DNA from: Actinomycetota bacterium
Lineage (GTDB): Bacteria > Actinomycetota > Actinomycetes > S36-B12 > FW305-bin1
DNA length: 64,000 bases
Direction of reading: 5' to 3'
Assembly: GCA_004297305.1 (NCBI GenBank)
Contig: SCTR01000008.1
Span: forward strand, 92,923-156,922
Shown: positions 36,426 through 43,446 of the stretch, in pieces
Numbering within the stretch: position 1 is the stretch's first letter
Layout: every line of letters starts with the position of its first letter
Made by a program: the position numbers and the translations under genes
The notes under the pieces: model-generated
What the model was told of the DNA's origin: nothing
Seen by the model: only the letters and a program-made list of their open reading frames with translations
Database searches by the model: none

Positions 36426-37504
36426 CAGTCGTCGCTGTCGATCCCGAAGTGGTCGGCGAGCCGCCCAAGGGTGAACTCCTGGCGTAGCTTGCAGGCGCTG
36501 TGCTGGCTGGCGAACATGCCCTTCTCCCAGTAGGCGTCGCTTTGGGGGCGAGCATCGATCCACTCGACGGGGACGACCCACTCGGCGTCGTCATCGTCAA
36601 GGTCAGCGATAGCGAAGTCGTAGTCCGTGGCCAACGACTGCTCGGCAAGGCGCATCCATTCGCCGTCGACCCGAACCTGCGCCTTCTCGAACCGGTCGGC
36701 TGGAGCCAAGGTCGTCCCGACACCGACGAACCCGGTGCCCGGGACGTTGACCCAGACACGGGCACCCTCGGGCAAGGAACGGATCGTCTGGGAGTAGAAC
36801 TTGCCCGCACCGGCCGAGATGAAGTTGAACTTGCGTGCGTCCTCCCAGATGCGGTGGCCGCCGAAGGAGACGTACCAGTCGACACCGTTCCAGGTCGCAC
36901 GCTTGCTCTTCTTGCTGACAGCGGGCGCGGCAGGTGAGTCCTCGTCGGAGGCGGCCAACCACGATCGGGCGAGGTAGCGTCGTCCGTCGTCTTCGAGATA
37001 GGAGAAGAAGACCGCGTTCACCGGGACGCCGAACCCGCGCAGGTAGTTCACGATGCGCTCGGAGCTGGCATCAAGCTCGGTCGCCACGATGGTCAGGCTG
37101 AGGCCGCCATTCAGCTCATCCGGTGGTGCGGTCCCGAAGACGTCCTCGAACGCGGCCTCGAAGGGCTGGTCGAGGTGCTTGGTGGCGATGTCGATGATGT
37201 CGTCCCGAGAGAGGGTCGACACCCAAGATCCGTAGTCGAGCACCTGAGCCACGACCTCGCGCGGGGTCTTGTCGCGCTTCAGCTCTAACAGATTGAGATT
37301 GCCGTCGGCATCGATGGCGAGCAGGTCAAGACGCGGGCCGTACGGCGTGATCACCTCGCTACCGATGACCAGCAGGCGATCGCCGAGCAGCGATGGGTCG
37401 CGCCTGAGGAACGCGTGCAGGTCCTTCTCAGCGGGAAGTACGGAGGTCGTCAGTGGCTTCGGCTCGTCGCCGTCGATGCGCCACATCCTCATTTCAACAG
37501 GCAT
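36425..37504 (-). CDS. NucS/RecB-like PD-(D/E)XK nuclease inside the restriction operon
   Basis: A 359-residue protein. Residues 45-80 hold a PD-(D/E)XK core: PRLDLLAIDADGNLNLLELKRDKTPREVV, with Asp60, Glu74 and Lys76 spaced as in endonuclease NucS (DUF91). The C-terminal third (from about 210, WNGVDWYVSFGGHRIWEDARKFNFISAG) is of unknown fold and rich in Trp and Phe. It is coupled to hsdS upstream (3-base gap) and hsdR downstream (TGATG). Such a gene is not part of a canonical type I system. It could be an extra nuclease or an anti-restriction safety factor; this is open. Confidence 0.8.
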   Translation of the reverse strand: MPVEMRMWRIDGDEPKPLTTSVLPAEKDLHAFLRRDPSLLGDRLLVIGSEVITPYGPRLDLLAIDADGNLNLLELKRDKTPREVVAQVLDYGSWVSTLSRDDIIDIATKHLDQPFEAAFEDVFGTAPPDELNGGLSLTIVATELDASSERIVNYLRGFGVPVNAVFFSYLEDDGRRYLARSWLAASDEDSPAAPAVSKKSKRATWNGVDWYVSFGGHRIWEDARKFNFISAGAGKFYSQTIRSLPEGARVWVNVPGTGFVGVGTTLAPADRFEKAQVRVDGEWMRLAEQSLATDYDFAIADLDDDDAEWVVPVEWIDARPQSDAYWEKGMFASQHSACKLRQEFTLGRLADHFGIDSDD

Positions 37505-37507
37505 GGG

Positions 37508-38689
37508 TCACAACTCCCCTCGGAAGGCGTGGGACTGAAGGGAGGCGAACAGCTCTGCGTCTGCTGAACCTGCCGCAGAGACCTGCTTGCGCTTCTCCTC
37601 GATGACATCGACGCGGCTAGCGAACTCCTGCTGGGCCGCGGGGGGGGCCGTTGGCAGTCGGATCGACCCCAGCGCCTCGGTGTTGATGTTGTACTGGCCA
37701 GCAGACGTTTTCGAGCGCTCGCGAAGTTGCTCCCGACCCGCCGGGGTTGCCAAATACCCAGCGACGAACTGCGGCTCAATTTCGTCTGACAGCCTGGCTC
37801 GAATCAGGTATGACGCATAGATCCACGGCAGGTCTTCGAAACCTGCGGACTTGACGGCTGCCTCCGAGAAGATCGCACTGCGACCGACGTTGTCCTGATT
37901 GCCGTTCGTCCGGACGAACAGCAGGTCACCTTCCCGAAGTGTGAGCCTTCGCAACTCGGCGGGTTCGACTAGGACAGTCTTGATCTCGTCGGTGTCGATT
38001 GCCCCTCCGACGACGTTGGGGATGCGAAGGGCCGGATATCCAGAGTCACCTGACTTATTCGACGTCCCATATCGAAACTCCTCCACGACAGCCGACATCG
38101 GCGTCGTACCTGGAGCATCCCTGAACATCTCCTGAAACACGGCTCCCGTGAGCGAGTCGAGATGGGCGAGGACTTGGCGGCGCTTGGTGCAGATGGCTTC
38201 GGCGTGGTCGAGTATCGCGGCGACGCGGCGCTGTTCAGAGAGGGGCGGGAGCGGGATGTTGATCGCTGCAAATGCGCTCTCCACTGCAAGGTTCTTGATC
38301 GTGGCACCGCGCACGAATGGTGCGATGGCGGAGGCGAATGTGGGTGTACGCAAGAAGTGGAAGACATATCTCGAGTCCGTCACTGTCGGATCTGTTCTCA
38401 GAACCCGGACGAAGTTAGTCGCTACCGTCGGATCTTCGGGCTCGATGCCTACGTAGGCGACGTTTCCACAGTTGCCTGAGGTGGTGAGCACGATGTCGCC
38501 AGCGTGGACGCGCGCTTTCGTGAACTCCCTAGCCGTGTAGCCACGCCAGGGCAACGCGCGCCAGCGCAACTCACCTGATGTGCCGACATCGCCGTTTCGG
38601 ATCGCCTTGGCGTCCACTTCCGCGCCGCCAGCTTCGACTCCCCAGTAACCGGCGGAACGCGTCGTAAGCACATCGCTGAGACTGCTCAC
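37508..38689 (-). CDS. hsdS: Type I restriction enzyme, S subunit (DNA specificity)
   Basis: A 393-residue protein with two target-recognition domains and two central conserved helical regions: PLPPLSEQRRVAAILDHAEAICTKRRQVLAHLDSLTGAVFQEMF (about 150-195) and the distal PTAPPAAQQEFASRVDVIEEKRKQ. Each recognition domain ends in the usual YLATPAGREQLRE/FLRTPTFASAI pattern. It sets the bipartite DNA site for methylation and cleavage. GTG start overlaps the hsdM stop by four bases. Sequence specificity cannot be read from the protein. Confidence 0.93.
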   Translation of the reverse strand: MSSLSDVLTTRSAGYWGVEAGGAEVDAKAIRNGDVGTSGELRWRALPWRGYTAREFTKARVHAGDIVLTTSGNCGNVAYVGIEPEDPTVATNFVRVLRTDPTVTDSRYVFHFLRTPTFASAIAPFVRGATIKNLAVESAFAAINIPLPPLSEQRRVAAILDHAEAICTKRRQVLAHLDSLTGAVFQEMFRDAPGTTPMSAVVEEFRYGTSNKSGDSGYPALRIPNVVGGAIDTDEIKTVLVEPAELRRLTLREGDLLFVRTNGNQDNVGRSAIFSEAAVKSAGFEDLPWIYASYLIRARLSDEIEPQFVAGYLATPAGREQLRERSKTSAGQYNINTEALGSIRLPTAPPAAQQEFASRVDVIEEKRKQVSAAGSADAELFASLQSHAFRGEL

Positions 38690-40140
38690 GACAGCATCGC
38701 CTTCAACCCAGCGATACCCTTAGCGATTTCGTCCTCCAGGTTTTCGATGTCGGCGATGATGTCTAGCGGGGCGCGGTGCTCGATATCGTCGTGGACAATC
38801 TCCTTGTAGCGGTTCAGCGACAGGTCATAGCTCTGGGCGACGATGTCGGCCTTAGGGACGAGGAAGCTCTGCTCGGTACGGGCACGGCCCTTCTCCGCAG
38901 ACAGCTTCTTCCAGCGGGCGAGCACGTTGGGTAGGTCGTTCGCCTCGATCGGGTTCCGCTTGTCGTCGAGGGAGAATCCGTCGGCCCGTACGTCGTAGAA
39001 CCAGACGTCCTCGGTCCCACCGGAGTTCGTCTTGGTGAAGAACAAGATGGCCGTCGAGACGCCGGCGTACGGCCGAAAGACACCGCTGGGCAACTTCACC
39101 ACAGCGTCGAGCTTCTGCTCCTCGACCAGGATCCTGCGCAGTGTCTTGTGCGCCGTGCTGGACCCGAAGAGCACGCCATCGGGGACGATGACCGCGGCTC
39201 GGCCGCCGGGCTTGAGCAGCTTCAGGAAGAGCGCGAGGAACAGCAGCTCGGTCTTTTTGGTCTTGACGACCCGCTGGAGGTCCTTGCTGGTGGACTCGTA
39301 GTCGAGCGATCCCGCGAAGGGTGGGTTGGCGAGAATAAGGGAGTACTTCTCGGCGTCCTCGCTCGCTCCCTCGGACAACGAGTCGCGGTAGCGGATGTCG
39401 GGGGACTCGATGCCGTGCAACAGCATGTTCATGCTGCCGATGCGCAGCATCGTCGAGTCGAAGTCGTACCCGTGGAACATCGAGCGGTGGAAATGCCCCC
39501 GCTGCTTGGCATCGATGAGCGCGTCGGCGTGGGTCGCGCGAACGTACTCGCTCGCTGCCACCAGGAATCCGGCCGTGCCGCAGGCAGGATCGCAGATCTC
39601 GTCCGCCGGCCGCGGCGCGGTCATCTTGACCATCAGGTCGATGATGTGACGCGGCGTCCGGAACTGGCCGTTGACTCCGGCTGAGGCGATCTTGGAGAGC
39701 AGGTACTCGTACAGGTCCCCGTTGGTGTCTCGGTCGGCCATTGGGATGTCGTCGAGCATGTCGACGACTTTGGACAGCAGTGCTGGGGTCGGGATGGTGA
39801 AGCGTGCGTCCTTCATGTGCTCGCTGTACGTCGTGCCGTCACCCAACCCGCGCAGGAACGGGAAGACCTCGCCGGCGATGGTCTTGTGCATCACCTCAGG
39901 AGAGGCGTTCTTGAGCTGGCTCCAGCGCAGGTGCGCCTGACCGTCGAGGAAGACCGGGTCCTCGATCGCACTGCGGGTCGTTCGAGCCTTCTTCTCCGCG
40001 CGGGTCTGCAGGTCGTCGAGGCGGCGGATGAACAGCAGATAGGTGATCTGCTCGATCACTTCGAGCGGGTTGCTGATGCCGCCGGACCAGAAGGCGTCCC
40101 AGACGCGGTCGATCTTGCTCTTCAGCTCCCCGGTTATCAC
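38686..40140 (-). CDS. hsdM: Type I restriction-modification DNA adenine methyltransferase
   Basis: A 484-residue N6-adenine methyltransferase. The HsdM_N helical domain (KIDRVWDAFWSGGISNPLEVIEQITYLLFIRRLDD) leads into the SAM-binding core, with motif I DPACGTAGFL (184-193) and catalytic motif IV NPPF (272-275). It methylates the host copies of the HsdS target. GTG 40140 opens the operon hsdM-hsdS-nuclease-hsdR. A TAGAGT hexamer about nine bases upstream of the start may be a -10 element. The following 168 bases before higA hold no gene. Confidence 0.95.
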   Translation of the reverse strand: MITGELKSKIDRVWDAFWSGGISNPLEVIEQITYLLFIRRLDDLQTRAEKKARTTRSAIEDPVFLDGQAHLRWSQLKNASPEVMHKTIAGEVFPFLRGLGDGTTYSEHMKDARFTIPTPALLSKVVDMLDDIPMADRDTNGDLYEYLLSKIASAGVNGQFRTPRHIIDLMVKMTAPRPADEICDPACGTAGFLVAASEYVRATHADALIDAKQRGHFHRSMFHGYDFDSTMLRIGSMNMLLHGIESPDIRYRDSLSEGASEDAEKYSLILANPPFAGSLDYESTSKDLQRVVKTKKTELLFLALFLKLLKPGGRAAVIVPDGVLFGSSTAHKTLRRILVEEQKLDAVVKLPSGVFRPYAGVSTAILFFTKTNSGGTEDVWFYDVRADGFSLDDKRNPIEANDLPNVLARWKKLSAEKGRARTEQSFLVPKADIVAQSYDLSLNRYKEIVHDDIEHRAPLDIIADIENLEDEIAKGIAGLKAMLS

Positions 40141-40308
40141 AGCGGAGACTCTAGTGAGGATGCGTCGTCAATCGCGGACATGGGCGCCTCCTGCCGCCCG
40201 GGCTGTCCGCGCAGCGGTCCAGGATGGCCGAAGGGTCCGACATTTCGCCGCGACGTGACGGCTTCTCCGCTCGGCCTGTCGGGCACGGGGGCCTTCGGTG
40301 GCCGACTC

Positions 40309-40614
40309 TTAGCGCGCCACCAGCGCCGTCACCTTGGCCAGTTCGGCGCCGTGCAGGTCGCGCTCGACCTCAAGGTCGTAGTCGGTCTGGATGTTGATCC
40401 AGAAGCGCTCGTCGACGCCGAGGGCCTTCGAGAGCCGCAGCGCGGTGTCGGTGGTGATCGCTCGCTTGCCGCGCACGATCTCACTGATCCGGGTCTGGGA
40501 GAGTCCGGTCGCCTGGGCGAGGCGGTACTGCGTGATGCCCAGCGGCTCGAGGAACTCGGTCAGCAGGATCTCCCCGGGAGTGATCGGGTCGTGTGCCTTG
40601 GTCGTCTCAGCCAT
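40309..40614 (-). CDS. higA: HigA-family antitoxin
   Basis: A 101-residue XRE-type antitoxin: PITPGEILLTEFLEPLGITQYRLAQATGLSQTRISEIVRGKRAIT is the helix-turn-helix, and the C-terminal DLEVERDLHGAELAKVTALV is typical for HigA partners of RelE-like HigB toxins. It would bind the toxin and repress the operon. Start ATG 40614, with GAGAGGAGACC upstream. Its toxin gene lies directly upstream but is truncated, so HigA may now be an orphan regulator. Confidence 0.9.
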   Translation of the reverse strand: MAETTKAHDPITPGEILLTEFLEPLGITQYRLAQATGLSQTRISEIVRGKRAITTDTALRLSKALGVDERFWINIQTDYDLEVERDLHGAELAKVTALVAR

Positions 40615-40627
40615 GATCGGTCTCCTC

Positions 40628-40796
40628 TCAGTGATAGTCGGTGATCTCGACGTCGTCCGCGCCGTTGTCGGTCCAGACGAAGCAGATTCGGTATTGGTCG
40701 TTGATGCGGATCGAGTGCTGCCCCGCACGGTCGCCGACCAGCTTCTCCATGCGATTGCCGGGCCTCGCCCGCAGGCTGTTGCCTGGGCGAAGGAGC
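40628..40796 (-). pseudogene. higB: Truncated HigB toxin (C-terminal half)
   Basis: The frame ending at 40628 reads LRPGNSLRARPGNRMEKL, VGDRAGQHSIRINDQYRICF and VWTDNGADDVEITDYH, the second half of a HigB/RelE mRNA interferase with the catalytic-region RINDQYRICF. The N-terminal 40 or so residues are absent and the PGN-x-L/M motif seems duplicated. Possibly replaced when the AbrB/PIN operon inserted next to it. Could still yield an internal product from the ATG in the GNRMEKL motif, but an active toxin is unlikely. Confidence 0.7.
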
Positions 40797-40887
40797 AGGA
40801 GATGCGGGGCCGAGCGAGAGCCTGCGCGGCCGACAGTGGGCGTAGGCTGATCTCAAGGATTCTGTAGACCTCAAGAATCGAGTAGTC

Positions 40888-41139
40888 ATGAACCTTGCGA
40901 AGCTCTCCGCCAACGGACAAATCACTGTCCCGGCTGAGGTGCGCCGTCGGCTGCACTTGGCGCCGGGCGACAAGGTTCTGTTCCTCGAGAAGCCGAATGG
41001 TGAGGTGGTAGTCGCCAAGGCCAGCGTCTCGGCACTCATGGACACCCAGGCTGCGTTCGCCGGCGCAGCGGCCGACTTCGGCGTGAGCGGTGAGTCGGAC
41101 GTCGACGCGCTCGTCGCTGAGTCCCGCGGCCGAGCGTGA
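40888..41139 (+). CDS. AbrB/MazE-type antitoxin
   Basis: An 83-residue swapped-hairpin DNA-binding protein: NLAKLSANGQITVPAEVRRRLHLAPGDKVLFLEKPNGEVVVAKAS is the complete SpoVT/AbrB fold. The acidic C-terminus (ESDVDALVAES) likely wraps the PIN toxin. The ATG is at 40888; the stop overlaps the toxin start (TGATG). Antitoxin and autorepressor by analogy. Confidence 0.9.
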   Translation: MNLAKLSANGQITVPAEVRRRLHLAPGDKVLFLEKPNGEVVVAKASVSALMDTQAAFAGAAADFGVSGESDVDALVAESRGRA

Positions 41140-41534
41140 TGCGGGTCCTGCTCGACACCAACATCATCATCTCGGCGCTGCTCTTTCGGTCCTCGACGCC
41201 GTCGACCGTTGTCGAGGTTGTGCTGCAAGAGCATCGGCTGGTTCGCACCGAATGGGTCATCGCTGAGCTGAGGGAGGTCGTGGGACGCAAGCGCCCCGAT
41301 CTGGTTCCGGCGCTGGAGAGGTTCTTGTCCTCCATCGACTACGAGTTGGTCAGTCCTGGCGACACAGCCGTGGCAATCTCGGATCCCGACGATCAGCCGA
41401 TCCTCGACGCTGCCACAGCATCTGCCGTCGACGTGATCGTCACCGGGGACAAGCACTTCCTCACGCTGAACATCGAGACGCCCCTCATCCTGACCGCTCG
41501 CGCTTTCGTCGAGGCTTACGTCCGGTCGACCTGA
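41139..41534 (+). CDS. PIN-domain toxin (VapC-like ribonuclease)
   Basis: A 131-residue PIN nuclease. The acidic Mg2+ site is visible: Asp in RVLLDTNIIISALL, Glu in TEWVIAELREVV, Asp in ISDPDDQPILDAA and Asp in VIVTGDKHFL. Length and motif spacing fit the PIN subfamily usually paired with AbrB-type antitoxins. ATG 41139 (in-frame GTG 41136 adjacent) is coupled with the antitoxin by TGATG. Likely targets tRNA, rRNA or mRNA. Confidence 0.9.
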   Translation: MRVLLDTNIIISALLFRSSTPSTVVEVVLQEHRLVRTEWVIAELREVVGRKRPDLVPALERFLSSIDYELVSPGDTAVAISDPDDQPILDAATASAVDVIVTGDKHFLTLNIETPLILTARAFVEAYVRST

Positions 41535-41562
41535 GATAGCGGCGGCTTCATGTACCACTCAT

Positions 41563-41637
41563 GTAACAAGCCAGGGGTGAACAAGGGCGTCCAGGGAGTA
41601 TGCGGCCTGAGCATCACGTTGATCCCTGGCTCGTTAC
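41563..41637. repeat. Near-perfect inverted repeat between the PIN and Fic genes
   Basis: Arms GTAACAAGCCAGGG (41563-41576) and CCCTGGCTCGTTAC (41624-41637) match at 13 of 14 positions across a 47-base spacer, which also contains another CCAGGG. No transposase is nearby. It may be a regulatory dyad for the Fic gene, a weak terminator for the toxin pair, or ends of a tiny mobile relic. Confidence 0.55.
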
Positions 41638-41668
41638 ACCATCTTACTATCATAAAGTGGTGTAAGAT
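41634..41668. promoter_or_regulatory. Overlapping dyads at the Fic promoter
   Basis: Two interlocked inverted repeats: TTACACCA (41634-41641) with TGGTGTAA (41658-41665), and ATCTTAC (41641-41647) with GTAAGAT (41662-41668). They flank a TATCAT hexamer (41648-41653) that could be a -10 box, just ahead of the Fic start at 41675. The arrangement suggests repression of Fic, perhaps by its own C-terminal winged helix. Confidence 0.6.
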
Positions 41669-41674
41669 CGCGCT

Positions 41675-42922
41675 GTGAACCTAGGCCGAGGCGAGTTGCA
41701 TCCCGAGTTCGTGGTCAGCTGGGAAACCCATCCTTGGGACCGCGAACCAGATCACTCTGTCTCGCGCCGCCAGCAACTCTCGGCTCGTGGCCCGTATCAA
41801 GCGGCCATGCCCGTTGCCGTCGCCGAATCCACGCTACAGGTCGACGTGGGACTCCAGGCCGAGGCCGAGGACGCCGTACGCGAGATCGCCCGCTTCGATG
41901 CCGAGATCAGTGCAATCGCCCATAGGCGTGCCGCCCGCGAAGGCGACGACGCGTCCACCGAGCTCGCACCATTGGCGTCAGTGCTCCTGCGCACCGAGTC
42001 GGCCTCGTCGTCAGAGATCGAGGGAGTGACAGCTGGTGCTCGCGCGCTGGCGATGGCTGCCATCGATGCGGAGGCTGGGCCGAACGCGCAACTGGTGACG
42101 GCGAATGTCACTGCCATGCAGCGCGCCGTCGAGTTGGCCGACAGCATCAGCGTCGACACGATCCTTGCTGCCCACCAGGCGTTGCTCGACCGGCATGCCC
42201 ATGCCGCTCCTGGTCGACTTCGTGACCAGCAGGTCTGGATCGGTAGCAACGCATTGAGCCCGCACACGGCGTCCTTCGTGCCGCCGCATCAATCACGGGT
42301 TCCTGCTGCTCTCGATGACCTCGTCGCTTACGTCCACCGCGTCGACCTGCCCGTGTTGGTGCAGGTCGCCATCGCGCACGCGCAGTTCGAGACGATCCAC
42401 CCCTTCAACGACGGCAACGGCCGCATCGGGCGCACCCTTGTGCACGCGATGCTGCGGCACTCGGGTGTCACACGCACACTGACGGTCCCGGTCTCTGCCG
42501 GCCTGTTGACCGACACGTCGGCCTACTTCCACGCGCTGACGGACTACCGCGAGGGATACGTCGAGACGATCATCCGACAGTTCATCAATGCTTCGTTCCG
42601 TGCGATAGGCAACGGGCGGGCGCTCGTGAACCATCTTGAGCAGGTCTACGAAGAGTGGAGCGAGAAACTCCCCGCTCGGCGCGGTTCCGCGGCGCGACGC
42701 CTGCTTCCACACCTGCTGAACCAGCCCGCGGTCAATGTCGCCCACGTCGAATCCGCGACGGGTGTCGCTCTGTCGGCGGCACAGCGAGCCGTCGAGCAGT
42801 TGGAGGACGCCGAGATCCTCAAGCGCACCAGCGGCAACCGGCGCAACCGCGTCTGGATCGCCCAGGACGTCATCGACGCACTGGACGCCTTCGCCGAACG
42901 CGTTGGACGTCGCGGGTACTAA
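41675..42922 (+). CDS. Fic-family AMP-transferase (class II, self-inhibited)
   Basis: A 415-residue protein. An N-terminal inhibitory helix carries SSSEIEG (111-117), the (S/T)xxxE(G/N) motif whose Glu blocks ATP binding. The Fic core has HPFNDGNGRIGR (242-253), with the catalytic His and the nucleotide-binding Asn/Arg all present. The C-terminus (about 330-415: LLNQPAVNVAHVESATGVALSAAQRAVEQLEDAEILKRTSGNRRNRVWIA) is a winged helix, as in Fic/DUF4172-like regulators. It transfers AMP to protein hydroxyls; target unknown. GTG start at 41675. Confidence 0.95.
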   Translation: MNLGRGELHPEFVVSWETHPWDREPDHSVSRRQQLSARGPYQAAMPVAVAESTLQVDVGLQAEAEDAVREIARFDAEISAIAHRRAAREGDDASTELAPLASVLLRTESASSSEIEGVTAGARALAMAAIDAEAGPNAQLVTANVTAMQRAVELADSISVDTILAAHQALLDRHAHAAPGRLRDQQVWIGSNALSPHTASFVPPHQSRVPAALDDLVAYVHRVDLPVLVQVAIAHAQFETIHPFNDGNGRIGRTLVHAMLRHSGVTRTLTVPVSAGLLTDTSAYFHALTDYREGYVETIIRQFINASFRAIGNGRALVNHLEQVYEEWSEKLPARRGSAARRLLPHLLNQPAVNVAHVESATGVALSAAQRAVEQLEDAEILKRTSGNRRNRVWIAQDVIDALDAFAERVGRRGY

Positions 42923-42935
42923 CTCATGTCCCGCG

Positions 42936-43186
42936 TCAAGGAAGTGGCAGGGTTTCGGGTTCGGGAAACGGTGATGACGGTGGGGTCGGCGCGGCCTTGG
43001 TGGACGTCGATGGGGCGGTGCCAGGACAGGCCTCGTGGGGTCGGATGGTGTTGAACTCGACCGGGTAGGCCTCGGCCTCGCGGACCAGGTCGAGGGCGTC
43101 GTCGATGGGCTCGCGGTAGAGCCGCTCGTCCTTCAGCGACTCGAAAGCACGCTCCCGGACGCCGTTCTGGCCCGGTCTGGCCCCAA
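42936..43186 (-). pseudogene. 3' remnant of an IS3-family transposase
   Basis: The reverse strand preserves the end of a DDE integrase-core protein: GQNGVRERAFESLKDERLYRE, FNTIRPHEA, then in another frame SWHRPIDVHQGRADPTV, and back to FPEPETLPLP before the stop at 42936. Two frameshifts and loss of the front two thirds make it non-functional. It abuts the duplicated glnA1 tip at 43194, so it is a scar at the junction of two inserted segments. Confidence 0.8.
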
Positions 43187-43193
43187 TCGGGTC

Positions 43194-43283
43194 ATGCGAA
43201 GGGGCCCCTGACGCTGCAAACGTGCAGGTCAGAGGCCCCTTCGGGGTTACGACGTCTGTCAGATGTCGTAGTACGACTCGAAC
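43194..43283. repeat. Duplicate of the glnA1 3' end and terminator (candidate attachment site, inner copy)
   Basis: About 90 bases match 46873-46961 with only three differences (C/T in the left stem, one extra A in the loop, G/A in the coding part). It includes the last nine codons of glnA1 (…SYYDI stop in this copy) and the 15-bp terminator hairpin (43198-43242, with one mismatch here). Beyond 43283 similarity ends. This is the pattern left by site-specific integration at a gene 3' end. Confidence 0.8.
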
Positions 43284-43446
43284 GATCTGGCCGGTGTTGG
43301 CTCATGACGGCCGGAAGCGAAAAGTGCCGTTGACCTGTGCAAACGTGGTCCTTGGTTGGTGGCTCGTGACGGCTGAATTCGGCCTCGAACGGATCTCCTG
43401 CGGTATCACTGCGGCATTTGTCGGTCCTGCCGAGGACGATGGTCGC

